From Azoarcus sp. (GTDB lineage Bacteria > Pseudomonadota > Gammaproteobacteria > Burkholderiales > Rhodocyclaceae): a stretch of DNA of 41,222 nt. This document shows, in pieces, positions 1-8,472 of the stretch (position 1 is its first letter; each line of letters begins with the position of its first letter). Below the pieces are notes generated by a model. It did not search any database and was not told the DNA's origin. It saw only the letters and a list, made by a program, of their open reading frames with translations. The DNA lies in the NCBI GenBank assembly GCA_031257305.1, contig JAIRPB010000090.1, forward strand, positions 1 to 41,222. Reading direction: 5' to 3'. The position numbers and the translations under genes were made by a program.

Positions 1-92
1 TTTTCGATAACGGCAAGCTATCAAAAACAAGTGAAATAAGCAAGAAATTATCGGAATGTTGTACAACGGTAGCAGCACTAGAATTACATATG

Positions 93-3000
93 CTATTTCG
101 TTGGCATAGCCCGCACATCTCCCGTTTCAGCCTCCCTTATCCGCATATTCCTAAACGCCACCGAGAGCATGAGCTTGACGCGGTTGATTTGGTTGACTTC
201 GGATGCGCCGGGGTCGTAGTCGATGGCGATGATGTTTGAATTTGGGTAGGAGGTTTTGAGCGCCTTGATGACGCCTTTGCCGGCGATGTGGTTGGGCATG
301 CAGGCGAAGGGCTGCATGCAGACGATGTTGGGGACGCCTTGCTCGATGAGTTCTACCATTTCGCCGGCCAGAAACCAGCCTTCGCCGGTTTGGTTGCCGC
401 GTGAGAGGAACGGGGCGGCGCCCGCCGCGATTTGGTCGATGGTGGGGGGGGCGACGAAACGGGTGCTTTCGTTGAGTGCGCGGCGCAGGTCGCGCCGGTA
501 AAATTCCATCGCTTTGATGATGGTGTTGCCCGCCAGCGCAGCCAGACGGCTGCGCGAGAGGTAGCGGTAGTTGAAATCGTGGTCGTAGGCGCAGTACAGG
601 AAAAAATCCAGCAGGCCCGGCATGACGGCTTCGCCGCCTTCGTCCTCGATGATGCGGACGATGTCGTTATTGGCGCCAGGGTTGAATTTGACGAGGATTT
701 CCCCGACGAGGCCGACTCTCGGTTTTTGGGCATCGTTGAGCGGCAGCGTGTCGAAGTCTTTGACGATGGCGCGGACGTTGCGGCGGAAACTTCTGAAGTC
801 GCCGTCAAAAACGGATTCTTGGCAGCGTTCTAGCCAAGAGCGGTAGAGCGCGTCCGCCGACCCCGGAATTTTTTCGTAGGGGCGGGTGCGAAAGACTGTT
901 TGCATAAAGAGGTCGCCATACACCACGCCGAGCATGAGGCGGTGGATGAGTTTTAGGCTCATCTTGAAACCGTCGTGCTTTTCCATCCCCATTGTGTTGA
1001 ACGAAATGATGGGGATGTTCGGGAAGCCTGCGTCTTGCAGTGCTTTGCGCATGAACGCGACATAGTTGGTGGCGCGGCAGCCGCCGCCGGTCTGCGCAAT
1101 CATTACGGCTGTTTTGGCGGGGTCGTGCCCGCCGGAGGTGAGGGCTTCGATGATTTGCCCGACGACCATGATGGACGGGAAGCAGGCGTCGTTATTGACG
1201 AAGCGTAGCCCCAAGTCGATGGCTTGCGGCGAGATTTCTTCTAGCACTTTGACTTGGTAGCCGCATGCCCGGCAGGCGGGTTCGATGAACTGGAAGTGCA
1301 TGGGCGACATTTGCGGCACTAGGATGGTGGCAATGTCGCGCATTTCGGCGGTGAACCGGGGGCGGGCGGCGGGCGGGTGGAAATGGATGATTTGGGCGGG
1401 CGGTTTTTCGCCGCGTTCTTGTAGCGCGGCTTTGAGCGAGCGGATGCGGATGCGCGCCGCGCCGAGGTTGCTGCCTTCGTCGATTTTGATGCTGGTGTAA
1501 ATTTTGCTGCGGCGGGCAAGGATTTCGTGAACTTGTTCAACGACAATGGCATCTAGCCCGCAACCAAAAGAGTTGAGGTGGAGCACGTCGAGAAGGGGTT
1601 CGTTGGAGGCCAGCGCGGCGGCGCGGTAGAGGCGGGCGTGGTAGGTCCATTGGTCGACTACCCGTAGCGGTTCGTTGAGCTTGCCGAGGTGGGAGACGGA
1701 GTCTTCTGTGAGCACGGCCATGCCTAGCGAGGTGATGATTTGCGGGATGCCGTGGTGGATGGCGGGGTCAACGTGGTAGGGGCGGCCGGCGAGGATGATG
1801 CCGTGACGGCCTGTTTCTTTGAGGTAGTCGAGCGTTTCTTCGCCTTTGCGGGCAATTTCGCGCTTCATGCGGGTTTGCTCGGCCCATGCCAAGCCTAGGG
1901 CGCGGCGGATTTCGGCGGCGCGGATGTTCGGGAAAACCTTCGTGAGTTGTTTGGCAAGGTTTTTTTCATTTTCCAGCGCGAGGAACGGCTGAATCATGAC
2001 AACGCTGTTTTCTTTGAGGTAGTCGATGTTGTTGCGGATGAGTTCCGGGTATGACGTGACCACCGGGCAGTTGTAGTTGTTGTGGCTGTCGGCGAATTCT
2101 TTTTGCTCAAAGGGGATGCAGGGGTAGAAGATGGTTTTTACGCCCTGTTCAACAAGGTCGATGATGTGCCCGTGCACGAGTTTGGCCGGGTAGCACACGG
2201 TGTCGGAGGGCAGGGTGTCTAGCCCTTTTTCTAGCAGGATGCGGGAAGAGGGCGAGGAGAGGCGCACCTCGAAACCCAGTTCGGTGAGGAAGGTGAACCA
2301 CAGCGGGTAGTTTTCAAAGATGTTGAGCGCGCGCGGGATGCCGATAACGCCGCGTGGGGCGTTTTTGCGCGGCTCAAAGGCAAAAATGCGTTCGTATTTG
2401 TAGGCGTAAAGGTCGGGGATGTCGTCGGCTGTTTTTGGTTTGCCTAGGCCGCGCTCACAGCGGTTGCCGGAAATGAGCTTGCGGCCATCCGGGAAACGGT
2501 TGACGGTCATGGCGCAGGTGTTGGTGCATAGGCGGCAGCGCGCGACGGAATGCTTGACCTCGAAATTCTGCAAATCTTGGATTGGCAATATGGTGCTGGC
2601 AGGGAGGTGGCTTGCTGTATTTGCTGCGGGGGCATGGTATGTAGCGTCCCGGCGTTCTTTTGCGATAAGCGCCGAGCCAAACGCGCCCATCAGCCCTGCG
2701 ATGTCTGGCCGCACGGCTTCGCGGCCTGAAATGAGTTCAAAGGCGCGTAAAACGGAGTCGTTATAAAACGTGCCGCCCTGCACGACGATGTGCTGGCCTA
2801 ATTCTTCGGGGTTTTTGATTTTGATGGCTTTGATAAGCGCGTTTTTGATAACAGCGTAAGACAGCCCCGCTGAAATGTCGGAGACCGACGCGCCTTCTTT
2901 TTGCGCCTGCTTGACGCTGGAGTTCATAAAAACCGTACAGCGCGAACCGAGGTCTGACGGCGCGCGTGAGGCCAGCGCCTCGTGGGCGAAATCAGCGATG

Positions 3001-4400
3001 GGCATTCCGATGGATTGCGCAAAGGTTTCGATAAACGAGCCGCAACCCGAAGAACACGCTTCGTTGAGCAGGATGTTATCGATGACGCCGTCGCGGATGC
3101 GCAGGCATTTCATGTCTTGCCCGCCGATGTCGAGAATGAAATCGACATCAGGCAGGAAATGCTTGGCCGCTTTGTAGTGCGCGATGGTTTCGACTTCGGA
3201 ATAGTCGAGCCGGAAGGCTTCGCGGATGAGCGCCTCGCCGTAGCCCGTGACGGAGGAGGCGGCGATATAGGCGGTTTCGGGCAGTTTGGCGTAGATGTCT
3301 TTAAGGATGTTGCCCGCGATTTTGATGGGGTCGCCTTCATTGCTGCCGTAATACGTGTAGAGCAGTTCAAGGTTTTCGCCAAGCAGCACGGCTTTGGTGG
3401 TGGTTGAGCCGCCGTCGATGCCTAAGAAAACCGGGCCGCGGTAGTCCGCGAGTTGCCCGCGTTCAACCCGCGCTTTTTGATGCCGCGCATAAAACGCTTG
3501 GCGCTCTTCGTTATCGGAAAAAAACGGCTTCAGCGTGCCGGATTGCGCTACCGCAAACGTGGAGAGTTCTTCAAAAGCGGCGAGCACGGTTTTGAAGGTG
3601 TGTTTTTCTTTTTCTGTGCCGTATAGGGCCGCGCCAATGGCGACGAACATTTCACTGTCGTCAATCTGCACCCGGTTTTCGGGCGGGACGGCAAGCGTTT
3701 CAATAAAGCGGTTTTTGAGTTCGGGCAAAAAATTGAGCGGCCCGCCTAAAAAGGCGATGTTGCCGCGAATCTTGCGGCCGCAGGCCAGCCCGGTGATGGT
3801 TTGGTGCACTACGGCTTGGAAAACGGACCGGGCGATGTCCTCACGCGCCACGCCTTCGTTGAGCAGGGGCTGGATGTCGGTTTTGGCGAACACGCCACAG
3901 CGCGCCGCAATGGGGTAGATGTTTTTGGCACGGCTGGCGAGGTCGTTCAGCCCTTGCGCGTCGGTTTTGAGCAAAACCGCCATTTGGTCGATAAACGCCC
4001 CCGTGCCCCCGGCGCAGGAACCGTTCATCCGCTGTTCAACGCCGTTGGTGAAGAACGTGATTTTGGCGTCCTCGCCGCCCAGTTCAATGGCTACGTCAGT
4101 ATGCGGGGCGCGTATTTCGATGGCTCTGGAGCACGCGATGACTTCCTGCACAAAATGAAAGCCTAGCGTTTCGGCTACGCCAACGCCGCCAGAGCCGGTG
4201 AGCACAACGGAAACTTCGTCATCCGGGGCTAATATCCCCGCCGCCGCAAGTTCTGTGAGACACTGCGCCGCTGTTTTGCGTACTTCGGAAAAATGGCGCG
4301 TGTAAGACCTAAACGCCAGTTGCCCATGTTGGTTTAGCACAGCCAATTTAACGGTTGTCGAACCAATGTCGATACCGATACGATGCAATTCCCCGTTCAC
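93..4400 (-). CDS. Double BcrAD/BadFG-type activase fused to a DUF2229/HgdB-like cysteine-rich half (1435 aa)
   Basis: Large iron-sulfur protein of the 2-hydroxyacyl-CoA dehydratase activator superfamily. Two ASKHA-type ATPase modules are visible: residues about 7-265 (GIDIGSTT at 9-16) and about 325-582 (GIDGGSTTT at 327-335). Each has a cysteine pair 39 residues apart (C129/C168 and C449/C488), the spacing of the [4Fe-4S] ligands in the HgdC activator. A CxxC...C region (C622, C625, C629, C648) links to a DUF2229/COG3580-3581-like half with C736 (CYP), C761 (YPC), C778 (NCP), C947, C1043/C1046, C1073 (ACFP), C1108 (GGC), C1361 and C1367. Known family members use ATP to drive low-potential electron transfer to a dehydratase or to a double-cubane-cluster partner; the substrate here is unknown. 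Start is GTG at 4398-4400 with GAGG five bases upstream. The gene stands alone, divergent from trxA. Family assignment is firm, reaction is not. Confidence 0.85.
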   Translation of the reverse strand: MNGELHRIGIDIGSTTVKLAVLNQHGQLAFRSYTRHFSEVRKTAAQCLTELAAAGILAPDDEVSVVLTGSGGVGVAETLGFHFVQEVIACSRAIEIRAPHTDVAIELGGEDAKITFFTNGVEQRMNGSCAGGTGAFIDQMAVLLKTDAQGLNDLASRAKNIYPIAARCGVFAKTDIQPLLNEGVAREDIARSVFQAVVHQTITGLACGRKIRGNIAFLGGPLNFLPELKNRFIETLAVPPENRVQIDDSEMFVAIGAALYGTEKEKHTFKTVLAAFEELSTFAVAQSGTLKPFFSDNEERQAFYARHQKARVERGQLADYRGPVFLGIDGGSTTTKAVLLGENLELLYTYYGSNEGDPIKIAGNILKDIYAKLPETAYIAASSVTGYGEALIREAFRLDYSEVETIAHYKAAKHFLPDVDFILDIGGQDMKCLRIRDGVIDNILLNEACSSGCGSFIETFAQSIGMPIADFAHEALASRAPSDLGSRCTVFMNSSVKQAQKEGASVSDISAGLSYAVIKNALIKAIKIKNPEELGQHIVVQGGTFYNDSVLRAFELISGREAVRPDIAGLMGAFGSALIAKERRDATYHAPAANTASHLPASTILPIQDLQNFEVKHSVARCRLCTNTCAMTVNRFPDGRKLISGNRCERGLGKPKTADDIPDLYAYKYERIFAFEPRKNAPRGVIGIPRALNIFENYPLWFTFLTELGFEVRLSSPSSRILLEKGLDTLPSDTVCYPAKLVHGHIIDLVEQGVKTIFYPCIPFEQKEFADSHNNYNCPVVTSYPELIRNNIDYLKENSVVMIQPFLALENEKNLAKQLTKVFPNIRAAEIRRALGLAWAEQTRMKREIARKGEETLDYLKETGRHGIILAGRPYHVDPAIHHGIPQIITSLGMAVLTEDSVSHLGKLNEPLRVVDQWTYHARLYRAAALASNEPLLDVLHLNSFGCGLDAIVVEQVHEILARRSKIYTSIKIDEGSNLGAARIRIRSLKAALQERGEKPPAQIIHFHPPAARPRFTAEMRDIATILVPQMSPMHFQFIEPACRACGYQVKVLEEISPQAIDLGLRFVNNDACFPSIMVVGQIIEALTSGGHDPAKTAVMIAQTGGGCRATNYVAFMRKALQDAGFPNIPIISFNTMGMEKHDGFKMSLKLIHRLMLGVVYGDLFMQTVFRTRPYEKIPGSADALYRSWLERCQESVFDGDFRSFRRNVRAIVKDFDTLPLNDAQKPRVGLVGEILVKFNPGANNDIVRIIEDEGGEAVMPGLLDFFLYCAYDHDFNYRYLSRSRLAALAGNTIIKAMEFYRRDLRRALNESTRFVAPPTIDQIAAGAAPFLSRGNQTGEGWFLAGEMVELIEQGVPNIVCMQPFACMPNHIAGKGVIKALKTSYPNSNIIAIDYDPGASEVNQINRVKLMLSVAFRNMRIREAETGDVRAMPTK

Positions 4401-4480
4401 TCCAACCTCACATGACCATTCGGGCGAACACCGATATGGCCCGCTAAACTAATAAAACCGCGCAATATAGACACTGTGCC

Positions 4481-4509
4481 TTGACTACGGGGCGTTCATC
4501 GCATATTTT
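4481..4509 (+). promoter_or_regulatory. Candidate sigma70 promoter for trxA-rho
   Basis: TTGACT at 4481-4486, a 17-base spacer and TATTTT at 4504-4509. It lies in the divergent gap between the activase gene and trxA, leaving a leader of about 135 bases before the trxA start. The -10 box is weak (4 of 6), so this is a prediction by eye. Confidence 0.4.
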
Positions 4510-4561
4510 AGCGGGAATTTTACCGGGCGCGGTTCCTGCGCCCGATTCCGGCGAAGAAGAA

Positions 4562-4589
4562 GCGGCACGCACTTTGTAGCAAGTGCCGC
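4562..4589 (+). promoter_or_regulatory. Hairpin in the trxA leader
   Basis: GCGGCAC and GTGCCGC form the outer arms, with CACTT/AAGTG as an alternative inner pairing. No T-run follows, so it does not look like a terminator. Its role is unknown. Confidence 0.25.
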
Positions 4590-4651
4590 CCGAATCCCAG
4601 AACGTTTCTCCACTTAGCAGTTCAAAACACGCTTCCGCGAGGCATCATCAT

Positions 4652-4978
4652 ATGAGCGAGCATATCCAAGCAGTGACCGATGGCAACTTTGAAGCCGAGG
4701 TACTGAAATCCCCCCTGCCCGTACTAGTCGATTATTGGGCGACTTGGTGCGCGCCCTGTCAGGCGCTTTCCCCAATCGTCGACGAAATTTCCAAGGCTTA
4801 CGAAGGTAAGCTCAAGGTAGCGTCGATGGACATCGACCAAAACCAGCAAATCCCCGCCAGCTATGGCATCCGCAATATCCCGACCCTCATGCTGTTCAAA
4901 GATGGCGACCTCGTTGCCACCAAAGTCGGGCTTCTTTCTAAATCACAACTGACTTCCTTCATTGACTCCCATATCTAA
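4652..4978 (+). CDS. trxA: Thioredoxin (108 aa)
   Basis: Cytoplasmic thioredoxin, a general disulfide reductase that hands electrons from thioredoxin reductase to ribonucleotide reductase, methionine sulfoxide reductases and other targets. The active site is [11 protein letters not shown], with WCAPC in place of the common WCGPC, and the cis-proline loop is seen as RNIPTLMLF. Length and single-domain layout are standard. The start is the ATG at 4652, with GAGG at 4639-4642; an open reading frame extends further upstream, but it has no matching family sequence. The rho reading frame begins inside the end of this gene, so the two are probably co-transcribed and translationally coupled. The pairing trxA-rho is common in betaproteobacteria. 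Confidence 0.93.
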   Translation: MSEHIQAVTDGNFEAEVLKSPLPVLVDYWATWCAPCQALSPIVDEISKAYEGKLKVASMDIDQNQQIPASYGIRNIPTLMLFKDGDLVATKVGLLSKSQLTSFIDSHI

Positions 4979-6404
4979 GCCGGACTCTGCTTCGGCCCGT
5001 TCTCGCGGTGCGCAGCGCGCCCGCCGCCGGGGTCCCCGGCACCGCGACGGAAATCCTGCCTACACTGGCTTGCCCGCTGACGATGACTTGCAGGACGAGT
5101 CCTCCGAAGAATCGGGCGCAAGCACATCGACCGTACCGGCGTTACATCTTTCCGAACTCAAGGCACTGCATGTCAGCGCGTTGGTGGAGATGGCGGTTGC
5201 CTACAACATCGAGGGGGCTAACCGCCTCCGCAAGCAGGACCTTATCTACGCCCTGCTAAAAAGCCGTGCCCGGCGCGGCGAGCCTATCTGCGCCTATGGC
5301 GCGCTGGAAGTGCTGCCCGACGGCTTTGGCTTTTTGCGCTCGCCCGACATTTCCTATCTTGCGGGAACGGATGACATTTACGTGTCGCCTTCGCAGATAC
5401 GGCGCTTCAACCTGCGCACGGGCGACTCCATTGAAGGCGAAATCCGAACGCCGAAAGAAGGCGAGCGTTACCTTGCGCTCACCAAATTCGACAAAATCAA
5501 CGGGCGCCCGCCGGAAGAGTGCAAGAACAAAATCCTGTTCGAGAACCTCACCCCGCTGCATCCAAACGAATGTCTGCGTCTTGAACGCGACATGCGCGGC
5601 GAAGAGAACATCACCAGCCGAATCATCGACATGATTTCGCCGATTGGCAAAGGTCAGCGCGGCCTCATCGTAGCGCCGCCCAAAAGCGGCAAAACGGTGA
5701 TGCTGCAACACATCGCCCACGCCATTACGGCCAATCACCCGGACGTAGAACTCATCGTGCTGCTCATCGACGAGCGCCCGGAAGAAGTCACCGAAATGCA
5801 GCGTTCAGTGAAAGGCGAAGTGGTGGCGTCCACGTTCGACGAGCCGCCCACGCGCCACACCCAAGTGGCCGAAATGGTCATTGAAAAAGCCAAGCGCCTC
5901 ACGGAACACAAAAAAGACGTTGTCATTTTGCTGGACTCGCTCACCCGGCTGGCACGGGCCTATAACACCGTACAGCCCGCTTCCGGCAAAGTGCTGACGG
6001 GCGGCGTCGATGCCAATGCGCTACAAAAGCCCAAGCGTTTCTTTGGCGCGGCGCGAAACATCGAAGAAGGCGGCTCGCTCACCATCCTCGCCACCACGCT
6101 GATTGAAACCGGCAGCCGCATGGATGACGTGATTTATGAAGAATTCAAAGGCACGGGCAACCTAGAACTCCACCTTGACCGCCGCATGACCGAAAAGCGC
6201 GTCTACCCGGCCATCAACGTCAACCGTTCTGGCACCCGCCGCGAAGAATTGCTCATGGAGCAAGACATCCTGCAAAAAGTGTGGATCCTGCGCAAACTCC
6301 TCTACGGGATGGATGAAGTCGACGCAATGGAATTCTTGCTCGACAAAGTCCGCGCCACCAAAAACAACGCCGAGTTTTTCGACGCGATGCGTTCCGGGCG
6401 TTGA
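4962..6404 (+). CDS. rho: Transcription termination factor Rho with N-terminal extension
   Basis: Hexameric RNA-dependent ATPase/helicase that ends transcription at Rho-dependent sites. The usual Rho N-terminus ([17 protein letters not shown]) begins only at residue 62. The cold-shock RNA-binding domain follows (GFGFLRS and neighbours), then the ATPase core with Walker A APPKSGKT at 238-245 and Walker B LIVLLIDE at 264-271, and the GGVDANAL loop. Residues 1-60 are an extra tail: an arginine-rich stretch (about 12-29), then an acidic stretch (about 40-50). There is no in-frame ATG before the core; where the usual Met would be there is TTA (5142-5144). The 4962 TTG start overlaps trxA by 17 bases; TTG at 5070 and 5088 are alternatives. 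No Shine-Dalgarno sequence is evident, so coupling to trxA translation is likely. The product is certain, the start is not. Confidence 0.93.
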   Translation: MTPISKPDSASARSRGAQRARRRGPRHRDGNPAYTGLPADDDLQDESSEESGASTSTVPALHLSELKALHVSALVEMAVAYNIEGANRLRKQDLIYALLKSRARRGEPICAYGALEVLPDGFGFLRSPDISYLAGTDDIYVSPSQIRRFNLRTGDSIEGEIRTPKEGERYLALTKFDKINGRPPEECKNKILFENLTPLHPNECLRLERDMRGEENITSRIIDMISPIGKGQRGLIVAPPKSGKTVMLQHIAHAITANHPDVELIVLLIDERPEEVTEMQRSVKGEVVASTFDEPPTRHTQVAEMVIEKAKRLTEHKKDVVILLDSLTRLARAYNTVQPASGKVLTGGVDANALQKPKRFFGAARNIEEGGSLTILATTLIETGSRMDDVIYEEFKGTGNLELHLDRRMTEKRVYPAINVNRSGTRREELLMEQDILQKVWILRKLLYGMDEVDAMEFLLDKVRATKNNAEFFDAMRSGR

Positions 6405-6430
6405 GCGGTTAGAAAAGTCTGGTTTTGGAA

Positions 6431-6458
6431 AGCGGGAGCGTGCTCCCGCTTTTTATTT
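6431..6458 (+). terminator. Rho-independent terminator after rho, shared with rloB end
   Basis: AGCGGGAG at 6431-6438, loop CGTG, CTCCCGCT at 6443-6450, then a T-rich tail. The rloB stop codon (6453-6455, minus strand) lies inside the T-tract, so the hairpin probably stops transcription from both sides. Confidence 0.8.
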
Positions 6459-7091
6459 ACTGTGATTCTCGCTTTCTGCTTTCATGTGCAATAACAGCCG
6501 ATGTACCGAGGTAGAAGAGTCCTCACGTGCCTGTTTCTCTAACCATTCTCCATTTTCTATGGCGGTATCAAGACGCGGAAAGAGTTCGTCGACAATATCG
6601 TCATTGGCTTTTTTATAATTCTTTATATGGCACTCACTAATCCTTTGCACTATTTCGGCGCAACAACTAAAAGGCGTATCCGTTTTCTCGAAATGTAGCA
6701 ATACCCAAAGCTCAAAGCAGGGAATGGAAACCATAGGCTTAATCGGCAAACCGCGTTTTGCCAATTTAGAAATTTCGTTAAGCGCCTGCTGATAACTAGT
6801 GTGCCTGTCGCGGTCAAACACACAAAAAATGTGGTCGTAGCCGCCCTTCTCTGCTTCCTTTTTAGCGCAGCCTACAACGTTGGACGGAGCTGATTTCGAG
6901 CCAGTATTGGCAGTGATAACGTGGAAATTCAAATGAAAAAAGTCGCGGCCACACAGTTTTTTGAAATAACATTTTTCAGTTTCTCCCTCGCAGACAATCA
7001 ACGTAGTTGAGCGCGGCGGCTTTTGTCCCGGTGTGCGGCGGAACGAATCTGGCGAGCGTAACGGAGAAATTGGTTTGCGCTTTTTTGCCAT
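6453..7091 (-). CDS. rloB: RloB-like protein, TOPRIM-like nuclease candidate (212 aa)
   Basis: Member of the RloB family (PF13707), typically encoded next to an AAA15-type ATPase; the lactococcal AbiL phage-abortive system has this pairing. Visible motifs are LIVCEGETEK (E35) near the N-terminus and FCVFDRDRH (D93, D95), which match the Glu and DxD motifs of TOPRIM-type nucleases, then PCFELWVLLHF at about 124-134, a family hallmark. The N-terminus is basic. The chosen start is the ATG at 7091, four bases after the rloA stop; a TTG at 7115 in the same frame would give eight more residues (a Gly/Ser-rich lead) and looks less likely. Nuclease activity is inferred from the motifs and from PARIS-like systems, not shown. 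Base composition is lower in GC than the flanking housekeeping genes. Confidence 0.82.
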   Translation of the reverse strand: MAKKRKPISPLRSPDSFRRTPGQKPPRSTTLIVCEGETEKCYFKKLCGRDFFHLNFHVITANTGSKSAPSNVVGCAKKEAEKGGYDHIFCVFDRDRHTSYQQALNEISKLAKRGLPIKPMVSIPCFELWVLLHFEKTDTPFSCCAEIVQRISECHIKNYKKANDDIVDELFPRLDTAIENGEWLEKQAREDSSTSVHRLLLHMKAESENHSK

Positions 7092-7095
7092 ACCG

Positions 7096-8313
7096 TTACC
7101 ACTTCCACTGCCCAATCACGGGAATGGCTCCGTAACGGCCTGTTAGATAACCACGCTCCCATGCTTCATCCTTGCGCGGTGAGTAATCAAGCAAGGAATA
7201 AAGTTGCGTGGCCCGTTTTTTATCCTTTTCCGCAAACCAGATTTGGTCACGCCGAAACAAATCGGGAGCTAGTAAGGATGTGTTATGCGTAGTGAAAATG
7301 AGTTGCGCGTTTTTTGTGTTCTGTGGACTGTTGAAGAATTCAATAAGAAAGCGCGTGAGCATGGGATGCAGGCTACGGTCTAGTTCGTCGATGAAAAGTG
7401 GGAGGCCATATTTGAGGCTATACCTCCAAGGTCCCGCTAGCCTAAACAATTGGCGTGTGCCGTCGGATTCCTCGTCAGAAAAATCGAATGCCTTTTCGCC
7501 ATTGTCAGTCTTATGCCAAGCGAGGATGGTCTCTTCCCGCAGTCCTTCTTCTGATTCATATTTCTTCAACTCCAGCCGGTCTATGCCGAGATCGGCTTTA
7601 CGCACGAAATCTGTTAATACTGCATATTCTTCTTTATCAGTCTGGAACATTCCCTCTGAGGTCATATCATGGGTGCTACCTGTACCGCTTAACCCAAGTA
7701 CACGTAGATAAGAAAGCCAATTATAAAACTTGCGTAATTGTTCGCAATTCAGGCTCACAGATGTAGTTAGAAATAGAGCATCTTTGCGTGTCGAATCCCG
7801 CCAGACTTGATGCTGGCTCCGCCCTCCAGCAAATTTTGGGCCAAACCACCAGTCATAACTGTCTGTATCTGGCCTGTATTCGCGCTCAAACCATCGCTGC
7901 GGACGGCTATCGGGATAACAAACCAACCATTCCCGGTATATGCAGTCTTGCTTTGCCGACAAACCATAGTGATAGCGCACGTTATCTATGAAAACGACAA
8001 TCTCAAATTCGCACGGCGCCTCGTCACTATCCCCGAGTTTGAATGGCGCCATAGTAGGAAAGAACATTTTTCTGGGCCATAGCGAATGTCGTACCCAATA
8101 GCTCAACGTATTCATCGCTTTGAGCAAATTGCTCTTCCCACTCGCATTGGCCCCATAGAGCACTGCCGACCGCAGTACCCGTGCCCCCTTCAATCCCTTG
8201 CACGGCTCGAATGTGTTGTAATCCTGAAGCGTGGTGTCTTTGCTGGCGACCAAACTAAGCGTTTGCTTTCCGGCAAAGGAACGGAAGTTGGTAACGCTGA
8301 ACTCGATGAGCAT
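7096..8313 (-). CDS. rloA: RloA-like AAA15/ABC-type ATPase (405 aa)
   Basis: ATPase of the AAA15/OLD-like group found in abortive infection and restriction-linked loci. The N-terminus MLIEFSVTNFRSF is the classic RecF/SMC-like opening. Walker A is GANASGKSN (54-62), Walker B is LFIDELD (D309, E310), and the H-loop is FTTHNTSLL (H343); the sequence DGTRQLFRLAG just before Walker B takes the place of the ABC signature. The start is ATG at 8311-8313, preceded by GAGG five bases upstream. rloB follows four bases downstream, so the two form one operon. In AbiL and PARIS, a similar ATPase is thought to sense phage or hold its nuclease partner inactive; that is an inference for this pair. What triggers it is unknown. 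Confidence 0.85.
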   Translation of the reverse strand: MLIEFSVTNFRSFAGKQTLSLVASKDTTLQDYNTFEPCKGLKGARVLRSAVLYGANASGKSNLLKAMNTLSYWVRHSLWPRKMFFPTMAPFKLGDSDEAPCEFEIVVFIDNVRYHYGLSAKQDCIYREWLVCYPDSRPQRWFEREYRPDTDSYDWWFGPKFAGGRSQHQVWRDSTRKDALFLTTSVSLNCEQLRKFYNWLSYLRVLGLSGTGSTHDMTSEGMFQTDKEEYAVLTDFVRKADLGIDRLELKKYESEEGLREETILAWHKTDNGEKAFDFSDEESDGTRQLFRLAGPWRYSLKYGLPLFIDELDRSLHPMLTRFLIEFFNSPQNTKNAQLIFTTHNTSLLAPDLFRRDQIWFAEKDKKRATQLYSLLDYSPRKDEAWERGYLTGRYGAIPVIGQWKW

Positions 8314-8343
8314 GATGACCTCAAAACGAATGTTTTGCCGCTA

Positions 8344-8366
8344 TTTTTGCAAATTTTCTGCAAAAA
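8344..8366. repeat. Perfect inverted repeat upstream of rloA
   Basis: Arms TTTTTGCA (8344-8351) and TGCAAAAA (8359-8366) flank a 7-base centre. The element lies 31-53 bases upstream of the rloA start codon, in the 159-base gap shared with mlaE. It could be an operator for a repressor. A hairpin terminator is less likely because no gene ends here. Confidence 0.45.
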
Positions 8367-8472
8367 AACGAGTGAAATTTGTTTTATTGAGTGTTTTTAT
8401 CCTTTAATCCGCTATAAAAACCCAAAAAGACATCCTCCGCAGAAATCCACATAGTCGTGTATTCTCGCCCCC

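Noticed and set aside
2982-3407. Long open frame on the plus strand opposite the activase gene (141 codons), with many similar ones across the window
   Set aside because: These are antisense shadows of well-supported genes in GC-rich sequence; their predicted proteins show no family motifs and strongly biased composition.
4562-4589. trxA leader hairpin as a terminator or riboswitch
   Set aside because: No T-run follows and no known riboswitch core is visible; kept only as an unexplained hairpin.
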